Source of the DNA: Oleomonas cavernae
GTDB lineage: Bacteria; Pseudomonadota; Alphaproteobacteria; Zavarziniales; Zavarziniaceae
Direction: 5' to 3'
Length of the DNA stretch: 64,000 nucleotides
NCBI RefSeq assembly: GCF_003590945.1
Contig: NZ_QYUK01000008.1
Location: 620,001 to 684,000 of the forward strand
The notes under the pieces were generated by a model that ran no database searches, was not told the origin of the DNA, and worked only from the letters and a program-made list of their open reading frames with translations. Shown piece after piece: positions 55,196-63,352 of this stretch (the first letter of the stretch is position 1; each line of letters begins with the position of its first letter). The position numbers were made by a program, and so were the translations under genes.

Positions 55196-55573
55196 TCATG
55201 CGCCTCGCAGGAAACCGTCGCGCAAGGCGGCGATGAAGGTCGTCGCCTGGCCGATCATTTCGCGCGCGTCCGCCGCCTTCACCGAATCGCCGTCATAGTC
55301 GGCCACATAGCGGCGAGTCTCGGCCTGCTTGAGAAGCCGCCCCAGTTCTTTGGGCAAGGGGCCATCCTTGATCAGATGATTGCTGAACGCATTGAGCACG
55401 CCCTTGTGCGTCTTGCCCACATCGTGGCCTGCGGCGAGCAGGGCGGCGCGGGCCGCGTCGAACATGGCGAAATAGGCGCGATTGCACGCCCCGTCGGCAT
55501 CTCCGATCTCGAGCAAGACAAGCGCCGATGCCGCCGCCTGCTCCGCCTTTGCCAGCAGGCTCTGCACCGTCAC
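55196..55573 (-). CDS. HEPN-domain protein (toxin partner of MNT nucleotidyltransferase)
   Basis: A 125-residue helical protein of the HEPN (PF05168-like) class: VQSLLAKAEQAAASALVLLE, GACNRAYFAMFDAARAALLA and GKTHKGVLNAFSNHLIKDGP. The RX4-6H ribonuclease motif of HEPN toxins is not visible, so catalytic activity is doubtful. The GTG at 55573 overlaps the stop of the MNT gene (GTGA), the standard HEPN/MNT arrangement. Confidence 0.78.
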   Translation of the reverse strand: MTVQSLLAKAEQAAASALVLLEIGDADGACNRAYFAMFDAARAALLAAGHDVGKTHKGVLNAFSNHLIKDGPLPKELGRLLKQAETRRYVADYDGDSVKAADAREMIGQATTFIAALRDGFLRGA

Positions 55574-55908
55574 AGCATGATCCCCTCGCGGGCGATAGTG
55601 CGAAGCAGGGCGGGATTGGAAAAGCGTTCCGGATTCTCCCATTCGTCGAGCCAGACCGGCATGGGCGAAATATTGACCCCGGTCTCGAGCAAGACGTCAT
55701 AGGCGACATCCGCCATGGCCAGGGTGGTCGTCAACACCCGCTGGTGCTCGCCTTTTAGAAGCACGGCGACATCGGCATCGCTGTCGGGGCGGTGCGTCCC
55801 CCGCGCGCGGCTGCCATAGAGAATCGCCCCCGCCGGCTCGTATCGGCCGGCGACCAGGGAGAGAAAGCGGCGAACCGCAGCCTCCGTATCGGGGTCTACA
55901 TGCTTCAT
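55570..55908 (-). CDS. mntA: MNT-type minimal nucleotidyltransferase (MntA antitoxin-like)
   Basis: A 112-residue nucleotidyltransferase. The polymerase-beta motif GAILYGSRARGTHRPDSDAD is near residue 27 (GSxxxG and DSDxD), and the third acidic residue follows in VAYDVLL. In HEPN/MNT pairs this enzyme AMPylates and inactivates the HEPN partner. The ATG at 55908 is the family-like start. Directly upstream begins a 56-base direct repeat. Confidence 0.84.
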   Translation of the reverse strand: MKHVDPDTEAAVRRFLSLVAGRYEPAGAILYGSRARGTHRPDSDADVAVLLKGEHQRVLTTTLAMADVAYDVLLETGVNISPMPVWLDEWENPERFSNPALLRTIAREGIML

Positions 55909-55964
55909 GGCGCGATCATAACAACCGGACGACGAGCGGGCATCGTTTTCGTTTCGATCTTCTC
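55909..55964. repeat. Direct repeat copy 1 flanking hipBA
   Basis: GGCGCGATCATAACAACCGG followed by GCGGGCATCGTTTTCGTTTC is repeated almost exactly at 57790-57845 in the same orientation, 1881 bases away. It lies just upstream of the MNT start. Confidence 0.85.
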
Positions 55965-56066
55965 TGCCCATTGAACAAGGTCCGTCCGCTGGGGCCTGGA
56001 TCATTTCGGCATCCCGACAACGGCCGGATGACAAAACCCCGAGTACCTGGTGTCAGATTTTAACCA

Positions 56067-57326
56067 CTAGCGAATGGTCTCAGCGCACCGTTCCGCGCGG
56101 CTGCCGACCATCAGGGCGAAATCCGAAAGGGCGGCATCGTCGAGGCCGTCATTCGTCATGGCCGCCGCCACGGCCGGCGCCTGGATGATGACGCTTTGGC
56201 TGAGTTCCAAAATCCGCCGCCGCACCAGCGGCATGCCAAGGCCCGCGTCGGCGGCGAAGGCAGCCCATCCCTTCGCATCCAATTCGGCCAGGGTCGCCTT
56301 TCTCCCGATCCTCATGGCGAATTTCGGCGACAGCCCCGGATAGGCAACCGTCGCCAGGAGATCATAGAGCGGTGCCAGCCGCGGCCCCTGGCCGTCATAG
56401 AGAATCGAGAAATTCTTGCCATGGGCGTCGGCATTTCCGGCAATGACGTTGAAGATCACGGCATCCAGCAGCTTGATGACTTCGACAGCGGGACGCGCGG
56501 CGATACGGCGCAGAAGACCGAAGCATTCCTTGAATCCGGGGCCGCCTTCGCTGGCGTATTTGGTTTCCGGCGGCACGCCCAGCGCCTGGCAGAAGTCCTC
56601 CTGGTGAATACGCTGAACCAGGCCGTCGACAGTCTTCGTCCGATCGTAGCGCCCGACGAGCAGGAACGGGCGCCCCAGCACGATGCGAGGCTCAGCCGGT
56701 GCGGCGTCGAGCCCGACGGCACCGGCAAGGCGCATGACAAAGGCTTCGTTCTCGGTCGTGGCGGGAAAGCGCGCAATCGGAGGCTTGAGGATATGAGTGG
56801 TCGGTTGCCCGGGCGCCGGCAAAGCCACGGCGCCATCCACGAGCACCACGGGGACTTTCGCCTGCACGCCGGCCAACGACAGCCGTATCCCCTCCCCGCC
56901 GGCCAGCAAGGGACGCGTCGGCAGCGCCTCCAGCACGCCGAGCAATGCGGCATCGTCGAGCGGTGCCGCTCTGTCCTGTGGCGAGGGCACGGCCAGTGTC
57001 TCGCCGGGCGGCAGAAGCTGCAGCGCGCCGGCAACATCCCCACCGAGGCGATCGAGCAGGGCAAAATCATTGGCGCGCGAGACGCCAAGCGCCTGCGCAA
57101 CCGCGTCCCGCTGGCCCTCTTCGGGCAGAAGACCGCCGAAGAACGGCCGGCATTCGCGGCGCGAGAAAGCTTCTGCCCGCTTCGGCAAGGAGACCGACAA
57201 CGGCGGCGCCCTTTCGTCGTCAAGCCAGGCAGGCGAATAGGTGAAGCTCAAGTCGCCGTGCCGGTCCTGCGCGAGCTTGCCGACGACGCGGCCGTTCCAC
57301 CAGACGTCGAGTTCCCGCATCGTCAC
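56067..57326 (-). CDS. hipA: HipA-family toxin kinase
   Basis: A 419-residue serine/threonine kinase of the HipA type. The N-terminal domain (residues 1-100) carries FFGGLLPEEGQRDAVAQALG. Kinase motifs are IRLSLAGVQAKVP near residue 150 (nucleotide loop), THILKPPIARFP (ATP-lysine), RIHQEDFCQALGVPPETKY (HxxDxxQ), the catalytic NVIAGNADAHGKNFSILYD near residue 297, and metal Asp in APLYDLLATVAYP. E. coli HipA phosphorylates GltX and induces persistence. The GTG at 57326 overlaps the hipB stop (GTGA). Confidence 0.92.
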   Translation of the reverse strand: MTMRELDVWWNGRVVGKLAQDRHGDLSFTYSPAWLDDERAPPLSVSLPKRAEAFSRRECRPFFGGLLPEEGQRDAVAQALGVSRANDFALLDRLGGDVAGALQLLPPGETLAVPSPQDRAAPLDDAALLGVLEALPTRPLLAGGEGIRLSLAGVQAKVPVVLVDGAVALPAPGQPTTHILKPPIARFPATTENEAFVMRLAGAVGLDAAPAEPRIVLGRPFLLVGRYDRTKTVDGLVQRIHQEDFCQALGVPPETKYASEGGPGFKECFGLLRRIAARPAVEVIKLLDAVIFNVIAGNADAHGKNFSILYDGQGPRLAPLYDLLATVAYPGLSPKFAMRIGRKATLAELDAKGWAAFAADAGLGMPLVRRRILELSQSVIIQAPAVAAAMTNDGLDDAALSDFALMVGSRAERCAETIR

Positions 57327-57565
57327 GCCCCGCCCTCTCCCTTAGGATCTGGCGGCGGGATGATCTCGAAAGAACAGCCCAATGCACTGAGGACCTGCAG
57401 CGCCTTGCCAAGCTGCGCCGTCGCCTTGCCGGCTTCCAGATCCACGACAAAGCGCAGGCCGACACCGGCGGCCCCCGCCAGTTCGTCCTGGCGCAAACCG
57501 GCCGCTTTCCTGGCCTGGCGGACAAGGCGGCCAATATCGGCCGGCGTGAGTATACGGTTCATCAT
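57323..57565 (-). CDS. hipB: HipB-like XRE antitoxin
   Basis: An 80-residue HTH repressor: LTPADIGRLVRQARKAAGLR, QDELAGAAGVGLRFVVDLE, KATAQLGKALQVLSALG, with a disordered tail PPPDPKGEGGA. It binds HipA and represses the operon at the palindromes just upstream. An ATG three bases downstream is an alternative start. Confidence 0.9.
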   Translation of the reverse strand: MMNRILTPADIGRLVRQARKAAGLRQDELAGAAGVGLRFVVDLEAGKATAQLGKALQVLSALGCSFEIIPPPDPKGEGGA

Positions 57566-57570
57566 GATAC

Positions 57571-57684
57571 TTTCCCGATCGGGAAAATATCATGATCCTC
57601 TACCTCTTGTCGCGAGAAATTTACCGCTCGGGAAAATAGCACCCAATTCTCGTAGACTCGGGCGATACTTTCCCGATCGGGATA
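57571..57684 (-). promoter_or_regulatory. Three HipB-type operators
   Basis: TTTCCCGATCGGGAAA (57571), TTTACCGCTCGGGAAA (57620) and TTTCCCGATCGGGATA (57669) are three related 16-base palindromes spaced exactly 49 bases apart upstream of hipB. The first and third are near-perfect and the middle one is weaker. This fits cooperative, looped repression. Confidence 0.78.
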
Positions 57685-57691
57685 ACCATTC

Positions 57692-57788
57692 GACTCGCCA
57701 GCAGCATCGGCAGGGTCTTACAGCAGGTCGCTGCCGCAGGTGGCGGGGCCGGGCAGGCTGGCCGCCACAGGCAGGCGGTGTCGCGAGG
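57692..57788 (-). pseudogene. Decayed 3' end of an acyl-CoA dehydrogenase gene
   Basis: On the minus strand RLPVAASLPGPATCGSDLL, then a frame change, and LPMLLAS align with RLPVAAALLGPVTRGNALL and LPALLAS, the last residues of the acyl-CoA dehydrogenase at 59015-60808. On the + strand ACTCGCCAGCAGC is identical in both. The stop codon is lost. It is a broken duplicate of about 97 bases. Confidence 0.72.
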
Positions 57789-57789
57789 C

Positions 57790-57845
57790 GGCGCGATCAT
57801 AACAACCGGACGGCGCGCGGGCATCGTTTTCGTTTCGATCCTCTG
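57790..57845. repeat. Direct repeat copy 2 flanking hipBA
   Basis: Same 56-base sequence as at 55909 with a few mismatches. It lies between the dehydrogenase remnant and the parE stop. Confidence 0.85.
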
Positions 57846-57851
57846 CGTGCC

Positions 57852-58163
57852 CTAGCTGGAAAGATCATCCTTGAACCGGTCGATCTGGTGCATCCGTTCA
57901 TGAAGGATGGTGACGATGCCGATATCGCCGTTTTCCAGCCGTTTCCAGTATACGAAATGGCGTTCGTAGCGGAAGAAATAGCCATCTACCCCGAACGCCG
58001 CCGGAACGGGCTTCGACAGGACGCCGCGCGCCTCGATCCGCTCGAAGGCGGCGAACAGGCCGGTGAGGTAACGATCGGCCTGCTCCTGCCCCCAGCGATC
58101 GCGCGTGTATCGGTAGATCTCGTCGAGGCGGAGCGAGGCCGCCTCCTGGACACGGACCGCCAC
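57852..58163 (-). CDS. parE: ParE/RelE-family toxin
   Basis: A 103-residue toxin: VRVQEAASLRLDEIYRYTRD, RWGQEQADRYLTGLFAAFER, then FRYERHFVYWKRLENGDIGI and the end HERMHQIDRFKDDL. This is the ParE pattern (gyrase poisoning in studied members). The start is GTG at 58163, five bases from the parD stop. The order antitoxin-toxin is normal for ParDE. Confidence 0.88.
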   Translation of the reverse strand: MAVRVQEAASLRLDEIYRYTRDRWGQEQADRYLTGLFAAFERIEARGVLSKPVPAAFGVDGYFFRYERHFVYWKRLENGDIGIVTILHERMHQIDRFKDDLSS

Positions 58164-58168
58164 GAGGG

Positions 58169-58423
58169 TCAGGCCCGGTTGCGGGCGATCACTTCGGCGG
58201 CGGTGAGTTCCTTGTAGCTGTTGTCTGGCGCGGCGAAGGCGAGGGTCAACTCGGCCCTCAGGTGGTCGAAGGCTTCACGCTCGACTCGTTCCTTGTCGCG
58301 CCGGATCAGGTCGCGGACATATTCGCTGATATTCTCGTAGGCGCCGTTCTCGCCGACATTCGCCGCGACGAAATCGCTGAGCGCGCCGCTAAGGCGGACG
58401 GTCATGGTCGTGGTGCGAGACAT
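58169..58423 (-). CDS. parD: ParD-family antitoxin
   Basis: An 84-residue ribbon-helix-helix protein: TTTMTVRLSGALSDFVAANV, GAYENISEYVRDLIRRDKER, and a C-terminal toxin-binding tail LTAAEVIARNRA. The ATG at 58423 has AAGGAGGCGCC directly upstream. An inverted repeat 18 bases upstream is its probable operator. Confidence 0.9.
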   Translation of the reverse strand: MSRTTTMTVRLSGALSDFVAANVGENGAYENISEYVRDLIRRDKERVEREAFDHLRAELTLAFAAPDNSYKELTAAEVIARNRA

Positions 58424-58440
58424 GGCGCCTCCTTGAGTCT

Positions 58441-58469
58441 TCGTATTCAATATAATCAAAGTTGAATAC
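58441..58469 (-). promoter_or_regulatory. parDE operator
   Basis: CGTATTCAA at 58441 and TTGAATACG at 58461 form a perfect nine-base inverted repeat around an AT-rich 11-base centre (TATAATCAAAG), which also looks like promoter DNA. Confidence 0.68.
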
Positions 58470-58521
58470 GGGGCAAGGGATGCGAGTGGCCTCTCCTCAT
58501 GTCACGGCGGCTCTTCCCCAC

Positions 58522-58881
58522 CTACTTCCAGACAGAGGGAAAGGCGAACCATATTCCATCGAGGCCAGGGTCCGATTTGGATTCCTGCCACTCGCCGATA
58601 AGGGAATCTGCGACCTTTGCCGGTTCACCGCCATACCTTGGCACCGGACTCCAGCCAAAGGGTGCCTTCTTATCCCCCTTGATTGGAACCGCACCAGCTG
58701 TGATCATTTCGACGACAAACCGGCGAACAAAATCTTCGAGTTCACCGCCGTTTAAAGCAAAACCCTCGCGGCCCGCCCTGATCATGCTCCACATACCTAC
58801 AGGATCAGATTGGGCCTCATTAACCGTGGCGCGGAACCATTCGAAGTCGGAGATGCCGTGTTTGGAGAGCAGGTGACTCAT
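58522..58881 (-). CDS. Hypothetical protein
   Basis: A 119-residue acidic protein: LLSKHGISDFEWFRATVNEA, GMWSMIRAGREGFALNGGEL and EWQESKSDPGLDGIWFAFPS. No family recognised; size and acidity would suit an immunity-type or orphan accessory protein. It lies between the parDE operator and the dehydrogenase, and base composition is less GC-rich than the surroundings. Confidence 0.6.
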   Translation of the reverse strand: MSHLLSKHGISDFEWFRATVNEAQSDPVGMWSMIRAGREGFALNGGELEDFVRRFVVEMITAGAVPIKGDKKAPFGWSPVPRYGGEPAKVADSLIGEWQESKSDPGLDGIWFAFPSVWK

Positions 58882-58969
58882 GGTTCTTAGCCCGCCTCAG
58901 TTACATCAGGAATTCCAGTGACACAGTACTTGCTACAGAACCTACTGCAGACATTTACCTGTACTGCCA

Positions 58970-58997
58970 GGAAGCGCCGGCCCCAACCGGCGCTTCC
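58970..58997. terminator. Hairpin after the acyl-CoA dehydrogenase gene
   Basis: GGAAGCGCCGG and CCGGCGCTTCC form an eleven-pair stem with a six-base loop, 18 bases from the dehydrogenase stop. There is no T tract, so it may act with Rho or as an mRNA end barrier. Confidence 0.5.
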
Positions 58998-59014
58998 TGC
59001 GAATTTCCAGTCTC

Positions 59015-60808
59015 TTAACTCGCCAGCAGCGCCGGCAGATCCTCCAGCAGCGCATTGCCGCGGGTGACCGGGCCCAGCAGGGCGGCGGCGACGGGCAGGC
59101 GCTGTTCGGCGAAGTAGCGAGCCGAGGCGATGCGGGCCTTCAGGAATTTCTGGTCGGCGCCGGCCTCGTTCAGGCGCTCGTGCGCGACCAGAGCCTGGCG
59201 GGCCAGGAGCCAGCCGCCGACCACGGCGCCGGCCATGTCGAGATAGGTTGCGGCATTGGCCAGCACGTCGTTGGGACGGCTGCCCACGTTCTCCAGCACC
59301 CACTGGGTTGCCTCTGTCAGGGCGACGGTGGCGGCGCCCAGCTCGCGGGCGATGACGTTGAAGTCCTCGTCGCCGATGCTTTGCAGGCGCGGCGTGAGCG
59401 AGCGGATCTGCGCCAGCAGGCCCTTCACCGTGTCGCCGCCGTTGAGCGTCACCTTGCGGGTGACGAGGTCGATCGCCTGGATGCCGTTGGTGCCCTCGTA
59501 GATCGGGGCGATGCGGCTGTCACGCCAGTGCTGGGCAGCGCCGGTTTCCTCGATGAAGCCCATGCCGCCGTGGACCTGGATGTTCAGCGAGGTCAGTTCC
59601 ACGCCGCGGTCGGTGCACCAGGACTTGGTGATCGGGGTCAGCAGGTCGGCCATTGCCCGCTCGGCCGCGCGTTCTTCCGGGGTTGCCGCGACCTTGGAGA
59701 GGTCGAGCGCCAGGGCATTGCGGCAGACCATGGCACGCATGGCGTCGACCGTCGACTTCATGGTCATCAGCATGCGGCGGATGTCGGGATGGTCGATGAT
59801 CGGGCTGGCGGCCGCGGCACCGATGGCCCTGCCCTGCTTGCGTTCCTGGGCGAAGGCCAGGGCCTGCTGATAGGCGCGCTCCGCCAGCCCTAAGCCCTGC
59901 CCGCCGACCGAGACGCGGGCATTGTTCATCATGGTGAACATGGCATTGAGGCCGCGGTTCTCCTGGCCGATCATGTAACCGATACAGTCATCGTTGTCGC
60001 CATAGGCCATGACGCAGGTCGGGCTGGCATGGATGCCGATCTTGTGTTCGAGCGAGACGCAGCGCAGGTCGTTGCGCCGGCCCAGCGTGCCATCGGCATT
60101 GACCAGATACTTCGGCACGATGAAGCAGGAAATGCCGCGGCTGCCCTCGGGCGCGCCCGGCGTCTTGGCCAGCACCAGGTGGATAATGTTCTCGGCCAGC
60201 TCGTGCTCGCCGAAGGTGATGAAGATCTTGGTGCCCTTGACGCGCCAGGAACCGTCGCCCACCGGGGTCGCCCGGCTCTTGATGTCGCCCAGGTCCGAGC
60301 CGGCATGGGGTTCGGTCAGGTTCATGGTGCCGGTCCATTCGCCGGCGATCATCTTGTGGAGGTAGGTTTCCTTCTGCTCGGGCGTGCCGTGGGCATTGAT
60401 CGCCTCGGTCGCGCCCTGGTTCAGCAGCATGATCAGGCCGAAGGCCATGTTGGCCGAGGTCCAGATCTCCTGCACCGCGCAGGTCAGGGTCCAGGGCAGG
60501 CTCTGCCCGCCGAATTCGGCCTCGAAGGGCACGCCGGGCCAGCCGCCCTCGACATAGGCCTTCCAGGCCGCCTCGAAGGCCTTGGGCACGGTCACGACAC
60601 CGTTTTCAAGGCTGACACCCTCGCGGTCGCCGACCTGGTTGGTCGGGGCGATCACGTCGCGGGCGAGCTTGCCCGCCTCTTCCAGCACCTGTTCGACGAT
60701 CTCGGGCGAGGCATGCTCATAGGCCTCGAAGCCCGAGATTTCTTCGAGCTGGCCGATCGTCTCCAGCGTAAACATCAGCTCGCGCAGGGGGGCGGCATAG
60801 ACGGTCAT
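59015..60808 (-). CDS. Acyl-CoA dehydrogenase (DmdC/FadE-like, C-terminal extended)
   Basis: A 597-residue FAD enzyme of the long acyl-CoA dehydrogenase type that includes DmdC. MNLTEPHAGSDLGDIKSRAT near residue 165 binds FAD/substrate. The VTHKIG-like VSLEHKIGIHASPTC, MNNARVSVGGQGLGLAERAY and IAPIYEGTNGIQAIDL (with the catalytic Glu) are the core. A C-terminal acyl-CoA-dehydrogenase-extension domain (residues 460-597) follows. It catalyses alpha,beta-dehydrogenation of acyl-CoAs, and the chain preference is unknown. Confidence 0.92.
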   Translation of the reverse strand: MTVYAAPLRELMFTLETIGQLEEISGFEAYEHASPEIVEQVLEEAGKLARDVIAPTNQVGDREGVSLENGVVTVPKAFEAAWKAYVEGGWPGVPFEAEFGGQSLPWTLTCAVQEIWTSANMAFGLIMLLNQGATEAINAHGTPEQKETYLHKMIAGEWTGTMNLTEPHAGSDLGDIKSRATPVGDGSWRVKGTKIFITFGEHELAENIIHLVLAKTPGAPEGSRGISCFIVPKYLVNADGTLGRRNDLRCVSLEHKIGIHASPTCVMAYGDNDDCIGYMIGQENRGLNAMFTMMNNARVSVGGQGLGLAERAYQQALAFAQERKQGRAIGAAAASPIIDHPDIRRMLMTMKSTVDAMRAMVCRNALALDLSKVAATPEERAAERAMADLLTPITKSWCTDRGVELTSLNIQVHGGMGFIEETGAAQHWRDSRIAPIYEGTNGIQAIDLVTRKVTLNGGDTVKGLLAQIRSLTPRLQSIGDEDFNVIARELGAATVALTEATQWVLENVGSRPNDVLANAATYLDMAGAVVGGWLLARQALVAHERLNEAGADQKFLKARIASARYFAEQRLPVAAALLGPVTRGNALLEDLPALLAS

Positions 60809-60905
60809 CGGTCAGGCTCTCCGGTTTTGGGCCGTGCGTTATAGGCACTGGCGGCGCGATATGCTAAGGCGGACACGAATTTGGAAAGCCGACACGACGC
60901 CGCAC

Positions 60906-61876
60906 ATGACGGTGCCCATCAAGCCCTCTGGCCCGCAGACCATTGCCCAAGCCGCCCGCGCACTCAAGCACGGCCTGCTGGTCGGCCTGCCCACCGAGAC
61001 CGTTTACGGCCTCGCCGGTGATGCCACGTCCGACGCGGCGGTGGCGCGGATCTATGCCGCCAAGGGCCGGCCGCAGTTCAACCCGCTGATCATTCATGTC
61101 GCCGATGTGGCCGGGGCGGAAGCCCTGGCCGTGGTTTCGCCCCTGGCCCGGCGCCTGATGGCGGCCTTCTGGCCCGGGCCGCTGACCCTGGTGCTGCCCC
61201 GGGGCGAGAATTGCCCGATCTCGCTGCTGGCCTCGGCCGGGCTCGACACGCTGGCCCTGCGCTGCCCCGCCCACGCGGTGGCCCGGGCGGTGATCGCGGC
61301 CGCCGGGGTGCCCCTGGCCGCGCCCAGCGCCAATCCTTCCGGCCGGCTCAGCCCGACCGCCGCCCTTGATGTCGCCGAAGCCTTCACCCCCGACCAGGTC
61401 GCCCTGGTCGTCGACGGCGGCGCGACCCCTGTCGGGGTCGAGTCGACCATCGTCGGCTTGTTCGAGGACGGTCCCGTCATGCTGCGCCCGGGGGCCTGGC
61501 CCGCGCGTCGATCGAGGCGATCACCGGCCCCCTGCGCGAGGCCGGCCACGATGATGGCGAGGCGCCGCAAAGCCCGGGCCGCCTGCTCTCCCATTACGCC
61601 CCGCACCTGCCGGTGCGCCTCGAGGCGACCAGCGTCGCCGGGAACGAGGCCCTGCTCGCCTTCGGGCCGGCGGCGCTGCTGGGTGCGCGGACAGTGCTGA
61701 ACCTGTCGCCCGGCGGCGACCTGACCGAGGCGGCCGCCAACCTGTTCCGCATGCTGCGCCAGCTCGACCGTTCCGGGGCGGCGGGCATCGCCGTGATGCC
61801 GATCCCGGCCGAGGGCCTGGGCGAGGCGATCCGCGACCGGCTGATCCGCGCCGCCGCCCCGCGCGAGGCGGCCTGA
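60906..61876 (+). CDS. sua5: L-threonylcarbamoyladenylate synthase with Sua5 C-domain, frameshifted
   Basis: A 323-residue YrdC/Sua5 protein. It makes threonylcarbamoyl-AMP for the t6A37 modification of tRNA. The YrdC domain has LPTETVYGLAGDATSDAAVA near residue 38, KGRPQFNPLIIHV and PLAAPSANPSGRLSPTAALD, then ESTIVGLFEDGPVMLRPG. A run of five G at 61490-61494 breaks the frame; one added G gives GLARASIEAITGPLREAG and the Sua5 domain (LLSHYAPHLPVRLEATS onward) to 61876. The gene is essential in most bacteria, so an error in the sequence is likely. It is coupled to the FAD oxidase by TGATG overlap. Confidence 0.88.
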
Positions 61877-63301
61877 TGGCGATCGCCCCGGACCTCGTCG
61901 CCCGCCTGCGCGACATCCTCGGCCCCGGCGGCCTGGTGGAGGACCAGGACGACCTGGCACCCCGCCTCACCGACATGCGCGGCCGCTATACCGGCAAAAC
62001 GCCCTTCGCCCTGCGCCCCGCCACCGTCGATGCCCTGTCTCAAGCCATGGCCCTGCTCTATGCGGCGGGCATCCCCATGGTGCCCCAGGGCGGCAATACC
62101 GGATTGGTCGGCGGCGCGACCCCCGACGAACGGGGGGGCGAGGTGCTGATCCTGACCGACCGCCTCAAGGCCGTGCGCGCGGTCGATCCCGCCGGCGACA
62201 CGATCACGGTCGAGGCCGGCTGCACGCTGGCGCAGGTTCAGGCCGCCGCCGCGGCGGCCGACCGGCTCTACCCGGTCTCGCTGGCGTCCGAGGGCACCTG
62301 CACCATCGGCGGCAACCTGGCGACCAATGCCGGCGGCATCCATGTCCTGCGCTATGGCAATACCCGCGAGCAGGTCCTGGGCCTGGAAGTGGTGCTGCCG
62401 GACGGGCGGCTCTGGGACGGCCTGCGCGCTTTGCGCAAGGACAATACCGGCTACGACCTCAAGCACCTGTTCATCGGCGCCGAGGGCACGCTGGGCATCA
62501 TCACCGCCGCGACCTTGCGCCTGTGGCAGCGCCCCCGCGTCCAGGGCGTCGGCTTCGCCGCCCTGCCCGATGTGACCGGCGCCATCACCCTGCTGGGCCG
62601 CCTGCGCCAGGCCGCGGGCGAAGGCCTGACCGCCTTCGAACTGCTGCCCGAGATCGGCATCGGGTTCGTGCTGGACCATTTGCCCGGCGCCAAGCGCCCC
62701 TGGCGACGGTCGCGCCCTGGTATGTCCTGATGGAGATCGGCGGCCAGGACGAGGGCCGGCAGGCCCTGCTGGAAGCGACCCTGGCCCAGGCCATGGAAGA
62801 CGGCCTGGTGCTGGACGCCACCATCGCCGCCTCGCAAGCCCAGGCCCAGGCCCTGTGGCACCTGCGCGAAGACATGTCCGACGCGCAGAAACCCCAGGGC
62901 GCCAGCCTGAAGCACGATATCTCGGTCCCGGTCCAGCGCCTGGACCGGTTCGTTGCCGCGCCAACGCCGCCATCACGGCGCGCGACGCCCAGGTGCGCAT
63001 CGTCTGCTTCGGCCACCTGGGCGACGGCAACCTGCACTTCAACCTCAGCCAGCCGGTGGGGGTGGATCCGGCCGCCTTCATGGCCCGCACGCAGGAGTTT
63101 GCGGAAATCGTCCACGACCTGACCCATCAGTTCGGCGGCTCGATCTCGGCCGAGCACGGCCTGGGCCGCCTGAAGGTCGACGAGATCACCCGCTATCACT
63201 CGACGGTGGAACTGGACCTGAAACGCCGGATCAAGCAGGCTTTCGACCCCAAGGGCCTGATGAATCCCGGCAAGGTCATCACCGGGCAACAGACAAGTTG
63301 A
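61876..63301 (+). CDS. FAD-linked oxidase (D-2-hydroxyacid dehydrogenase type), two frameshifts
   Basis: A 475-residue flavoenzyme related to glycolate/D-lactate oxidases. The FAD-binding PCMH domain has VPQGGNTGLVGGATPDERGG near residue 73 and SEGTCTIGGNLATNAGGIHV near residue 140, then GYDLKHLFIGAEGTLGIITA. The C-terminal catalytic domain has VCFGHLGDGNLHFNLSQP and GSISAEHGLGRLKVDEI. The frame breaks at CCCC 62697-62700 (needs one C) and near 62955-62962 (needs one base, in GCCGCGCC). With both fixed it reads to the TGA at 63301. The substrate may be D-lactate or 2-hydroxyglutarate. Confidence 0.86.
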
Positions 63302-63352
63302 ACAATGGGGCCCCCGCGGCCGATCCCGACCGCTTGCAGGGAGGCGGAGAGG

